Below, in pieces: positions 26,241-38,300 of a stretch of DNA of 64,000 nt. This DNA comes from Anas platyrhynchos (Eukaryota > Chordata > Aves > Anseriformes > Anatidae). Both the position numbers and the translations under genes were made by a program. How positions within the stretch are numbered: the stretch's first letter is position 1; every line of letters starts with the position of its first letter. Where the stretch lies: NCBI RefSeq assembly GCF_047663525.1, contig NC_092601.1:16701501-16765500 (forward strand), in the 5' to 3' direction. Below the pieces are notes generated by a model, which was not told the origin of the DNA, searched no databases, and saw only the letters and a list, made by a program, of their open reading frames with translations.

Positions 26241-28240
26241 TGGTTGCATAGTACCCAGAAGAGAGAAGACTCCCTTCTTCCATTCCTAATGAGAGGGAAC
26301 AAGACCTCAGATATTTTTCATCGGTGCACGGAGCTGAAACTCCACCTGGCTTCGGGAGTTTGGCTCCCCCCAGCACAGCAAAAAACGTGCAGCACATGAG
26401 GGAAAAGGAGCTTCAGACACATCTGGAGGCCAAATTCAGACCTGTAAGGGTCACCTGGCTTTGGCCTTGAGGTTCAAGGGGTGATGGTGGTGGCCAGGGA
26501 GCCAGAGAGGGAAGGAGGGTCTCCTGGAGAAGCCACCTCGATGCACCCACAACGGTCTGGGAAAAGATGATCCGCCTTTCAGCCCATCGTGGGGACAGCA
26601 TTTGGGGTTTGCTTTGGGAACAGCAATGCACTCAGCCAGGTGCCTTTCTCCCAAGTGTGCCACCAGAATTGATCCCTCAAGCGCTGAACCTGCTCTGCCC
26701 TGAATACATCTGCATATCAGACGCTTCCATGAATGAAAAATGCATGCAGCGGTAAATTGGAGGTGAAATAATACATCTGTTGTCAGCACTTTTTTTTTTT
26801 TTTCCACGGATTTCATTAAAAAAGACGTATCGCCTGATGAAGTTAATGCCACCAGCTCACTAATTGTCCCCGAGGTGTCCCAGTTGCTCCGATGATGGAT
26901 GGCTGCAGCAGCACCAGCCCTGGGCAGGAGGGGAGTGAGGAAGTCACCTCCCGAGGCTGTGCCCCCCTTTTGAGGGCTGGGGACGGTGGGTGGCAGAGCT
27001 GTTCCAGCCCCCTGCGAGGTGCCAGGGCTGGATTGGGATCCTGCAGTGCTGCAGCTGGCTTCCTCTGAATGAGCAAGTGGGAGCATCAATGAAAGGAGGA
27101 ACGAGAAAGCTGACCCCGTCCACACACGTCACGAAGCCCCGGTGATATTCCGAGCTCAGGGGACACTCCCAGCCCCAGTTTCCATTTTCATCTTCATCCA
27201 CCGGCACCCTTCAGCCCTCCTCCAGGCCAGGAGCTCTGCAGACCCTCAGTGACAATTTTGGGGGGCAGGTGCCTGGGGTGATTTCAGCTCCTGCTGGCAA
27301 AACGAGGGCAATCCTCACAGCCATCTCCACTCAGCACCACCTCCACAGGGCGTCTCATCTCTCCTCGGGGGTCCTGCACCCACCTGGAGCCTGCATCCCT
27401 TGTGGGGATGGAGGAGCCAAGCAGGACAGTGACGTTCCCTGCCTCCCCGCAGGGTCCCTGTGCTGTCCCCTGTCCTGTCCCCGCAGGGCCACCAGCCGGG
27501 TTAGCAGCTCACGGCGCACACGAGCACGCAGCAAAGAGCCAACAGCTGCTCCCCGCTGGCCCAGATTGGGATTTTAATTAAGGACAAGATTTGGGGGAAT
27601 AAAGGGGAAGATCATTCCGAAAGCTTTAATTAAAGGAACGCAGGGCGAGGCAGGAGGATGGGAAAGGGCGCATCCTGCTGCCAGCTGGGCTCGGGGAGCA
27701 CAGACACTCGCTAAGATGCTCGGTGCCAAGGGGAGCGCAGGACACTGCCCCTTGCCTGTCCCCAAATTGGGTCCGGGCTCCTCCGGTGCACGCAGAGAAG
27801 GCTCAGTGGACTCCAGGCATGGTGGGGTGGTGCGATCTGAATAAGAAGAGCTCCTATTACTGCCTTTTTTAAGCCATCTTCCTTTTTCCTGGCACGTTTT
27901 CCATCGCACAGCCACAGCGTGGGGTCCCCCCGGCTCATTCATCAGCTGCTCGTCACTGAGGCCGTGTGGGATGCTCTGCAGGGCGTTTGCAGAGGGTCAG
28001 CATGACCCAGGGAACTCCAAGAGATCGCCTCGCTCCTCCACGCACTGCACACAATGCACGTTTTGGGGCGGCTTCAGACCCAAGCTAGAGCTTTTTGCCT
28101 CAAAACCCTGCACCGTAGGCGAGCATTTCTGAAATCCTGGCTTCCAGAAGGAGCACGCCGCTCTGGAAGTGACCCCAGGGTCCCTGAGCTGATATCGAGG
28201 TAACCACTTCAGTTCATCAGCGTTCCCATCTTCCGCACCC
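26241..28240. other. Gene-free segment
   Basis: No coding exon recognised. T-run at 26790-26803; two TTTAATTAA motifs near 27573 and 27627. Confidence 0.6.
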
Positions 28241-28249
28241 CGAGCAGCT

Positions 28250-28640
28250 CCAAGATGCAAATCAAGTGCAAAAGCCACCCCGGCTCGCCGGGCTCCTCCG
28301 CAGCCCTCTTCCCACGTGCCTGCAGCGTCTGGAAATCAGCCGCCTGCTCCAGCACCCTCGGTATTTTGGGAAAGGTTAACGAAGCCTGCGACGGCCCAGG
28401 GCCACCACGCGTGGGGCTGGGGAGCCTCCTGGCAAAGCTGCAGCAGCCCCGGGGCTCCCACGCGGGAGGTGACCCCCGTGGGGACCCCAGCGCCTCCCCG
28501 ACCTGTGATATTTTCAGGTTTTGCACCGTGAAGGTTTCCTTCGCTCGCCCCCGTGCTTCCCCGCCGGCGTTGCCACCTCTGAAAAAAGCAGCAGGGATGT
28601 GAAGGGAAAGGAGGGCTGCGCCCGCTGGGCAAGCCGGGGG
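28250..28640. other. CpG-rich patch downstream of MAP2K3
   Basis: Raised CpG frequency over about 400 bases, ending in CCGCCGGCGTTGCC. No exon assigned. Confidence 0.35.
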
Positions 28641-29639
28641 CTTTTACCCAACCTCTTCTGCTCGTTTGTTTTGGGGTCCTGTGTAAGGTAGCACGGGGTC
28701 ACCCTGTTTTTCCAGCACCCCACCTGTGGCCCCATTGCTGGATTTACGAACCGGGCTGCTAGGACGGGCAGAAAGGGCTCAGAGATTGCCCAAGGCAGTG
28801 GTGAAAACAGAGCAAAACTTGGAAACTCACCCCTAGGGATGGCCAGTTATCAGGAAGGGCACCAAAGCACCGGGATGCCCATGGTTAAACCAGAGCCTGG
28901 GCTCTCCTCACCCCAAAACGCAGCCTCTGATGGGCTGCCCCGGTCACTCCAGGTGCCCCCAAAATGATTTTCAGGCCCCCCAGCAGCCTGGCTGGGCCTG
29001 GAAAGGCCACTCCATACAGCGGAGGTCTCGTTGGGCCACCCAAAGCAAAAAGAAACCCTCCCTAAATCCAGCCTCAGCCGCTTTCGGGTAAAAAAAAAGA
29101 AGAAAATTTAAGCAAAATTAAAAAACCCGCAGCCCCAGAAAGCTGCCCACATCATCACACCCCCTGCTAATTGCTATCAGCCGGCCTCCCCCACAAACAC
29201 TCTTGAGGAATGGTGTGAGCTCCAGCTCCCGGGAGCCCCACCAGCTCCCAGTATGACCAGTGAGGGTGCCCCCAGCGCACTGGGGGAGCCCATTTGGGGA
29301 CACCGTGCTAAGAGAGCTCCAAGTGATGGATTTTCTGCTTCTGCTGAAGTTCTCTTCTCGGAGGCACTGATTCATTTTTAATAAGTCTCGCTGTAGTTAT
29401 TAAGTAATTAATTGAAACAAGAGCCCTCGAGCTTGGCCCCACAGCAGGCAGAGCCCCCCGAGCCCCCTCCCCGTGCCGCAATTTGGGGTCACTGCACCTC
29501 GGGCACCCCCCTCCCAATGCATCCCCGTGTCCCCGCTGCTCCTGGCCTCATCCTGCCCGACCCCATACCGGGTGGGGGACAGCTCCTAGGGCAGATATTT
29601 TGGGATGAAGCCCCCCTTTCCCCCCCTTTCCCCCTCTTT

Positions 29640-29775
29640 TCCCCATCCCATTGCGCAGTGGCCACGCGAGGCGCAGCCCCACGGGAGCCCACGGGCGGCC
29701 GCTGGCCGCTGCCTCCCCCTCGCGGCGGCCCGGGGACGGTGCCCCCGGTCCCGGTGCCTGCTCCAGCCCTAAAAA
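29640..29775. other. Short CpG island just beyond the MAP2K3 poly(A) site
   Basis: Very dense CpG, including GCGGCCGC, lying 130-265 bases past the predicted MAP2K3 cleavage site. Could mark an antisense or unrelated start, or simply be GC-rich DNA. Confidence 0.4.
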
Positions 29776-29880
29776 GGACCAGGGGAAAAAAAAAAAAACA
29801 CTGCCACCACCCCCCTCTGCTGTCCTGCGCTGCGCCCACCCATCCCCGGCGGCTGGAGCGATGAGGATGCTCCAAGGATT

Positions 29881-29928
29881 TAAAAAAAAAAAAAGGCACA
29901 AAGAGGTGGTTTGAGGGGTGATTTTATT
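29881..29928 (-). terminator. MAP2K3: MAP2K3 polyadenylation signal and U-rich downstream element
   Basis: AATAAA on the minus strand at 29928-29923, followed about 30 bases later by a run of twelve to thirteen T (plus A-run at 29882-29894). Together these form a standard cleavage/polyadenylation module. Confidence 0.65.
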
Positions 29929-32263
29929 GAAAAGGATGGGGTTGGATGGGTACAGACCGTTCTTAGACATATAGGGCTGGGGGGGCTTTCGCTGTGGTTA
30001 AAAACCTCTCCCACCTTGAAGCCAAGGTGGTGGCTCCCGGCCCCAGCCGAGGGACACGGAGCTGCTGCGTTCGTCTCCTCCACAGCTCCCAGCTTCATCA
30101 GCAGGGTCCCAAGCCCACCCTCCAGGCATGGCCCAGTATCCGTAAGGGCAGATGTTCCCCTTCCCCAAAACACAGGAGTCAGGAGCGTGTCCGAGAGGAG
30201 AAAGGCAGCCAAAAATAAAAACATGCAAAAAAAAAAAAAAAATAGTCGCCATTCCCCCAAGCACCAAAAAAGGGTGAGGTAAGGAAAGGGATGGAAACAA
30301 GGAGAAAGGGGAAAACAGAAGCTCAACATCCAAACAAAAACAATCCAAAGTAAACATCTAAAAAAAAAAATTACAATTGTACAAATTTGTACAGAAGCTG
30401 CAAAGCTGTCCTACCAAGCCAGCATCGGGGCGCTCAGCGAGTGCCGGGTGGTTTGCAGAGTGGGACCGAGGGGGGGGCGTGGAGAACATCAATCAGCGTA
30501 TATTATACAAAGAGGTGGGGTGGGGGTCAGGGTCAGCCCAAAGCTGAACAGGGTTTGTCCATCTCAATACCCCTGATGGTTTTTTTCAGGGCTGATCCCT
30601 CTCCCTGGGTGGACAAGACACTGGGGGAGAAGCTTTTCAGCAGGTGGAGGACCCCAAAAAGGAGGGAAATGCACCCTAAAATCCAGGCCTCCAGGGCAGG
30701 GATTTTAGGAAAAACGTTTTTTAAAAGAGTCGCTTAAAAAATAGATGCATTTCTTTAAAAAAAAAAAAAAAATCTTAGGCCGGGGTCTCTTCTAGAAGTC
30801 TTCCCCACCACCCCAAATTTAGCCAGAAAATCGCTAGCCATTTCACCAAAACTGCTAGCCACACAGACATTCACACATTCGTCACTGATTTTTAAAAATA
30901 TATAATATATAGAGCACGCGCACATACACCCACACAAATATATATTAGAAAAGGAAAAAAATCCCTCTGAAAACTCAATCTATCAAAAAAAAAAAAAAAA
31001 ATCCACAGCCGGTGCGTTTGTCCTGTGACCACGTACAGTAGAAGACAGAAATCCCTTTTGCTCCCGTAGCTCCTCGCAGGCTGCTGAGGCTGGGGGAGCA
31101 GGGAAACACATCAGGTTTTCACAGTGGATTTGCTAGCGGAGAAGAAACCGCTCCTCCCTCCTCCCCCACAGAAGGGCTTTTTTTTTTTAATTTATAGCAA
31201 GTTAGGTTAAAACTAGGAAACACGTTACGAAGTCCATCATCTATAGACAGAAAATGTACAACTGGCAGCAGCCCCCATGCAAGTCGTTGGGTTTCGGGTT
31301 TTGGCTGACATCCCAGTGGGCAGCCACGGGGCTCGAAGGCAGCTCGGGATGCATGGGTGGCAGCAGGGCCTCCAAAACGAGGGGTGTCACAGTGCGAGGT
31401 CTTACACGAGCCCGGGCTGGGAAGGGAGATGGAGCAGCATCCTCTCCGGATGAGGAGCTGGGGAAGGCAGAGGCAGTGGCTGCGGGTGGTGTTGGATGGT
31501 TTCTGTCCCCACATCCTCCAAAAATGAGGCTGGAGGTGGCCACCAGGGTCCCACTCATCCACCCCGTCCCCTGGGGACGCAGAGCGCGGCGTGGCTCATC
31601 CAAAAAATGTTTCCCCCTCCACCTTCAAGGGGCCGCTGGATGGAGGCGGTGAGGGGGTGGGAAGGGGGTGCCAGGTCTGGTGCTGCACTGAAGGGTCGAA
31701 CCAGGCATTAAAACGGCTTCTTGTGGGAACAGCGGTGTACCCAGGGAGCTGTGGAGCCTCCTAAAAAGCTGCCCAGGAGCCTTGGGGCAGAGAGGCAGGC
31801 ACAGAAGGGACACAGTTTGGGGACGGGGCTTGGGGCAGGGCAGACGAGGAGTGCAAAAGCACAGCAGAATGTTTTCTCCCTGCCCTCCCCAGTCAGCAAA
31901 AGGGAAGAAAAAGGTAAAAATTCTGTGCCTGTTGTGCCAGGAGTGATGACAGACGGTGCCTGGCCCCGCTCAGGTACCATGGGCACCATCCCCTCGTGGT
32001 GGGGGACGTGCCTGGCACCCCAAGGATGCTCCCCAGCCTTCGGTTGTGGTGGCTTAGTTGGGAAGGTGTCGGCTTCAGAAGGCTCCTCCTGGGGGATTTC
32101 AGTTACGGGGCAAAGAGAAAAGAGACTGCAAGGGCGGCCAGGCCCGGAGACGCCCGTGGGTGGGGGAAATGTGATCTGTGCAAACCACCACTGACTCGAG
32201 TCCTCGTCGGCTGTGCTGCAGGGATGCCGGGTGGAGGGGACTGCAGAAGCCGTGAGCTTTGAG
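29905..32263 (-). other. MAP2K3: MAP2K3 3' untranslated region
   Basis: Continuous with the last exon, about 2.36 kb. No splice acceptor is needed, and no other AATAAA occurs on this strand across the interval. It holds T-rich tracts, an AU-rich patch around 30.9 kb and a perfect 16-bp palindrome at 30378-30393. The end is set by the signal at 29923-29928 and could be off by a few tens of bases. Confidence 0.6.
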
Positions 32264-32347
32264 TTAGGAGTCTTCCCCGAGGATCTCTGTCACGAAGGAG
32301 GCCATGTCAGTCTCTTTGGTGTCGTGCAAGGTAAAGAAGGGGTGTTC
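32264..32347 (-). CDS. MAP2K3: MAP2K3 last coding exon and stop
   Basis: Residues 322-348, EHPFFTLHDTKETDMASF to ILGEDS, then TAA at 32266-32264. The ending ILGEDS is the MKK3 signature; MKK6 ends ILGD. Confidence 0.97.
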   Translation of the reverse strand, partial: EHPFFTLHDTKETDMASFVTEILGEDS

Positions 32348-35300
32348 CTGCCGACGAGAACCGAGACAACGTCAGTCACATCCCAGGATGGACCAGCCCA
32401 AAAGCAGCCCCCAGGGGATGTCACACAAATGGCCAGGGGGACACCAGCGTCCTCCCCAGGCTCCCGTGGGCACCATCCCTCAGCTCAAAGCTTAACGCTT
32501 CCAGGTTTGGCATTTCTGGGTTTAACCCCACCCAGGCAAGCAATTTTTGAGGTTGTTTGCCTAAAGCCACCGAGAGCAGATAGGAGAGAGGGAGAAAGCA
32601 CTTAGAAACTGACCTTAACACCCCTGAATTCAGCACAGCCTTCCACTTCAGCCATGCTACACCCACCCCACCATGTGCCTGAAAATCACCCCCACCCACC
32701 CCCTGTTGTTCCATTTTGCTAGGGCCCTTTATCCCAAAATGTTTCAGAAGTGGGACCAATGCCAGCAGAAACAGCTCCGCACTTACCATAAGTTCTAAAT
32801 AGTTCATTCGCTCAGCAGGGTTCTTCCTTAAGCTGGAAAGAAAAAAAATAAAAACACAAGAGAAAGGCTGTAGGATCTTTTTTCTCTTTTTTTTTTTTTC
32901 TTCCCCTCGCACCCTCGCCTCTGTATGGGGTCAATGGGATGGGACTTCCCAGGCACCACAACTCCTTCCCAAGCAGCTCTGAACCATGCAGCCCTACAGA
33001 GCGGCCAGGGAGGGAACTGCAAAAAAATGAGTGAGGGTTTTGCCACAGAGGGGACAAGCCAAGCAGCACGCAGCCTTGCTCTTGTCCCCAAGACCAGGGA
33101 AGGAGGGGAGAGGCTTCCCTGCAGCCGGCAGGCTGGGCAGAGCACCTCAAGGCTCGCTGGAGCCCTGGCACCTCTCCGAGGGGCTCAGAGCACGCCAGGA
33201 GCAGGGGATACCCCGAGGGGAGCAGCTCTCCAGCTGCGGTGCCCGCAAAACCACGGGTCAGCTCTCACCCGGAGGCACCCAGACAGTGCCTGGGGGTTTG
33301 TTCTCGTTTCATTGCCGCTTCGCCAGAAACCACCACGATTTCAGCAGCGCCAATGGTAAAAGGGGAAGAGAAACCTCTGCACCTTCCAGCAGCCGGGGTG
33401 AGTCAGGACGAGAGCAAAACCCGCTGGGGCTGAGCTTCCTGCCGTGGCCGAATGCCAGCTTGGTGCAGGGAGGGAGAACCGGGCTCCAAAGCTGGACAAA
33501 CCCAGCCCCACGCCTCGCTCCAGCCCCTGCAGACCCTTTCGGGCAGGTCGGGGGAAGCCACAAACCCTGCTGGAGACTCACCACTGCGCCGTGAAGTCCA
33601 CAAACTCCTTGGAGAAGTGGTCGGCAGGCAGCTGGGGCGACGGCTCCTCCACCACTTGCTTGAGCTGCTGGAAGGGGGTGCCCCAGGACTCGTACGGGAA
33701 GCGGAGAATGGCCAGCTCGATCTGGGGACAGGGACAGGCCGACGTGAGACATCGGGGTCACCTCCACCCCACGCAGCCCGCCGCCTCAGAGGCTGCAGCG
33801 GGCTCAGATTCAGAATGAAAACCCTCTTTCCTTACCAACAGTTCTCAATTTGGGTCATGCTACCTTTTTTTTTTTTCCTCCTTTTTAAATACAAAAACCC
33901 AGAGGCCAAAAATACTTCCTTTTGAGGCCCGCTCAGCAAATTAATGCATTTACAGGAAGCAGACAAAAGATATGTAAAATGGGATTAGTTTAAAAGATAG
34001 CAGCAGCGCGCACACCATTTCTGCACTGGCTTCTCACCAGAAACTGGCCTCTGGGCTTCAGGCTGGTGCTGCATGAGCACAAAAAATATCCACAAACCCA
34101 AAAAAAAAGTGCTAGGACATCATTTAGGAAGACTGCTGCCAAACCACTTCAGCTACTGGGTCCTTGGTGCAAGTCAGCCCTGCTCCATCACCCACTCCAG
34201 CAGGAAAAAAGCCCTTCACAGCTCCTGGGCATCTCCTGCCAAGGGTCAGCTCCTGTCTGGAGATGGACAGCAAAGCCTGGCAGGGCGGGATGGGATGGGA
34301 GGGATGAGAAATGTGCGGGGATGTGGGACAGAGCCAGGGGCCCCCATCTGGGGAACTCAGCTGCTGGAGAGCTGAATGAAGCCAGCAGCCCGGAAAGGCC
34401 TGGATTAGCCCCGCACCTCAACGGCCCTAAATTTGGCCAGTCTGAAATCAATCACACCCCTCCAGAAATAAAATAACAGGAAGCCAGCCCAGGAGGAAGA
34501 CATTAAAGGGAATCAGGTCAGGGCTCCTTTCAGCTGCAGGCTGGCAGGCTTTCAGCAAGGTCCCCTCTCCCATCCAGCACTGGAAAGGTTCAGAGATGTC
34601 GTCATTGACACAATCTCCCATCCCACAGCTTCCTGCATCTCGGAGGAAAGCCGGAGCTGATTACATTCCCAGCCTGCTTCACAGCTGGCCAGCCAGCCCA
34701 GCTCTGCATGGCACGGGGGTACCAAGAAGAAGGGGCTCGGGTTTGGCACCCCGGACAAGACCAGCCAGGGAAGAGAGAATATTTGCCAAAATATCTGTGC
34801 AGCACACCCAAATGCCTGGATGCAGCGCCCAAAACAGAGGTCGCAGCTAAGAGGGTGCAAGAAAAATTCATGAAAATAATCTAGCCCCAGAGAGAGAATC
34901 TCCTGGAAAGCATGAGAAGCGTTCTCGGGCAGCATCCCCTTAGAGCCAACAGCTGGGATTTCCTTCGCCTTCCAGTGCCAGACGATTTCAGCTGTTTTGG
35001 AGGTAGATCCACCATCCTGTGCAGCTGCGATTTTGGAACTCAAAGCATTTCCCCTTTCTGTGGGCTGCTGCAAGCTACCCCGGAGGCGGGACTGCTGCAG
35101 GCCATGCACATCACCCCTTGGGGGGGCAGGCAAATTCATCGTGATCCTCCTACCAGGCACGGCTAATACAGGAGGGGTGTGCTTGCAGGGAGGCTGCGAC
35201 CCAGCCACAGAGAACCCTGCTCCTTGTAACCAGCTCTGCCAAGCACCTCTCCAGCCAGCGTGTGGGGAACTGCAAAGCAAAGCCTTGCAGGTGGCTTTAA

Positions 35301-38300
35301 AAGCCAGGCTTGGGGATGCCCACGAAAGCACAGTGGCCCTGAGTGCACAGGGAACCACAACCCCTCTGTGCCCTGGTTATCTGCTCGTGCCCTGAGCTGT
35401 TACACTCAAAAATCAGCCCCATTTAGCAGGGGTGAAAGCCTCAGACCCCACAGCCTGCAGCAGGGTGGGAGCCCCCCAGCACAGACCCCATCCCACACCC
35501 GCATCGCAGGGCGCTGGCCTCAGCCTGCTGCCTTACCATGGTGATCCCCAGACTCCAGACATCCGACTTCACGTTGTAGCCCTTCTGGTTCAGCTCAGGA
35601 TTTATTCTTTCTGGCTGTAAGAGCAAAATGGAAGATATTACGACTCTGTCTCGTTTTCCCAGTGCAAACCACACGCAGCAGAGCTCTGGCTCCAAAACCC
35701 AGGCTGGGTGGATTCCCCTGGGTCACGTCCCCACGAAGGCAGGGCTTGAGGTTAAATCTATGAGCACCGATGAAAGCCACGTCTTGTTCCACACAAACCC
35801 CACAAATGCTCCCCTCCAGCTCCTGAGCGTGACTCCTACCCCAGGAGCACAAGCTACCCACACACACCACGGATGGCAGTGGGAAATTCACACTGACTTG
35901 AGAGCAAGGAATGAAATGACCCTGCCAAGAAAAGCCTCAGCATTTTCTAACCAAGAAGAGCAGCCCGTCCAACCACCACAACCAGCACCAGCCAGGCTTT
36001 CACCCTTCTGGGAAGGGAAGGTGGCAAAGGGAGAGCCTGCTGCAGGATTAACACAAACAGGAAGGTTTACAGGGAGGGTAATCCCTTCCTTGGAGGATCC
36101 TGCTGCATCAGGAAGCCCAGAGCGCTCCGTAATGGTTTATATCTCAGGACAGAGGGGAACACAGACTGATTTTTAAGAGCAGCCTCTTTGAGCCGAGGCT
36201 GGACGGCTCCCCACTTACAGCCATGTACGGTTTGCAGCCGGCATCCATGGTCTTTGCGACTGAATCCACCAAGTAGCCGCTGATCCCAAAATCACACATC
36301 TTCACGTGTCCCTCCTTGTTGATGAGCACGTTGGAAGGTTTCACGTCTAAAAGAGAGAGAACACGAGAGAGCAGATGGGGCCTCTGCAGAGGTAGCGCAG
36401 AGCCTGGGACAACACAGGGAGAGAAGGGACCAGGGAATGGAGACAAAACCCCACGATGCTTTTATCAAAGTAAATGTTCACAGGCAGGCCCATAACCCTG
36501 CCCTCCAGGCAGAGCAGGCCTGGAGATCAAAAGATCCTTACACAGATGAAATAAAATGCTGAGGAGCTAATACCCTGCTCCTTAGGGGGCATTTATACAC
36601 CCAGCACAGCCTTGAAAGTTCAACCCCTATCAAGTTCTCAGGACAGCTTGTCTCATGCTCATCATGAGCTGTCCACAAGGAGCTACATGAAGATGAAGAA
36701 CAGGGCCTGGGTGTTATGATTGTGTTACGATTCCCATCCATGATTTGCAAGGTCTCCTTCAGCTCTCACCTTGCCAGAACTACTCAGCCAGGAAGGGTAT
36801 GGGATTTTGTCCCCAAGAGCTGCCTGCAACGCATCTCTGTGCTCGGAGAGGGCCAGAGATGTCCACACAAGTACAGGCAGTGAGGAAGTCGGTCATTATA
36901 TTCAACCTTTCATCCAGAAAGGATGAAGAAAACAACATCATGCAAGGAGACGCATGAAAAACACATCTCAGGAACAGGCCTTGGGCATCCAGGTCTGCCC
37001 ACCACATTCCCAAGTGCCACCAAACACCCCTGCAGGGGACCCTGAGGCACAATCCATGTAATTTATAAGGTTAGCACTCCAACCACACCACACGAATCCC
37101 AGCCAGCACCTACCTCTATGGATTACGGACAGCTTACTGTGCAGATGCTCCAGAGCCCGTACAATCTGGTGACAAACAGAGCAGGAGAGAACTGTTAGAC
37201 ACACGCAGCACCAGCATTTCACTGTGAACACACCACCCATTTCTAAACGCTGTGTGTCTGAGCAGAGACCTCCAACAGGCTGCATTCAACCCCCGTGAGT
37301 GCAAAACCCAGCACAGAGTTACACGTGAGGGGTGCCATGCATCACTGCAAGGCCTGGGGGGAGCACAAAACCACGTATGAACCCAAAAGGCACTCACAGA
37401 CACGGCCATTTTCCCCAAAATGTCTTCAGGGATGGTTTTCTTCTTCTCTAGTACTTTCTTGTAGAATTTATCTAGGGAGGTGTCCATGAGCTCCATGCAG
37501 ATCCACACGTCGCCCTGCAGATAAAAGAGAAAGCAGCTGAGTAGGAATTCCCTAGAAAACCCCAGGAGCTGAAGGGAGTGGTGGGGACAGACAAACAGTC
37601 CCTGCCCCTTCCACCTGGGACAGACTGAGCTCCCCAGGCACCAGCACGCTGCCTCCACACCAGGCACGATGGGCACAGACGTTCAGGTACCACCAAAAGT
37701 GCCTGCAACAGCCTCCCTAGGAGGGACTCCCTGAAATCCAGCTCAACCAAGGACAACGTGGGGACAAAAGGGACCTGCTGCACGCTGCCTGGAGGAGGCA
37801 GGAGTTCAATTTTGCTGCATCTCAAAGAGACCAGCTTGGCTAAAGAAAGCCAAGGTGGCTTGAGACAGTTTTGTGCCTTTGGAGATCTCGCCCGGCCCCA
37901 AGGTGCTGTGCAGCCCAGCAGCTCCCCACCAGCCCAGTACCTCTCGGAAGAGGGCTCCGTAGAAGGTGACGGTGTAGAAGCAGTCGACCGTCCTCATGGA
38001 GATATCCAAGTCCATCAACAGCCTCTTCTGCTCCTGCGTGTTCACAGTCGCTCGAATCCTCTGAGACAAACATATAACAAAGAGAAAAACAGGGGTTTAA
38101 TGAAGGTGGAGTTTTGCAGCCAGTAGCACCCTCAGGAGATGCCCAGATTCCCTCTCCCAGGCAGCTCCTTAAGGGATGACACCACCTAAGCCCAGGGCTC
38201 CATACTTGGATTTCAAAACCTGCTTTGAAGGAGCCGCACCGAGCTGCACAGGGACACCGGAGGCTGCCAAAATCAGCATCCCTCTAACCTCCCGCACCTC

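Noticed and set aside
1-29900. KCNJ12 coding exon
   Set aside because: Expected nearby from synteny, but no long channel reading frame with its pore motif is present; it must lie outside the window.
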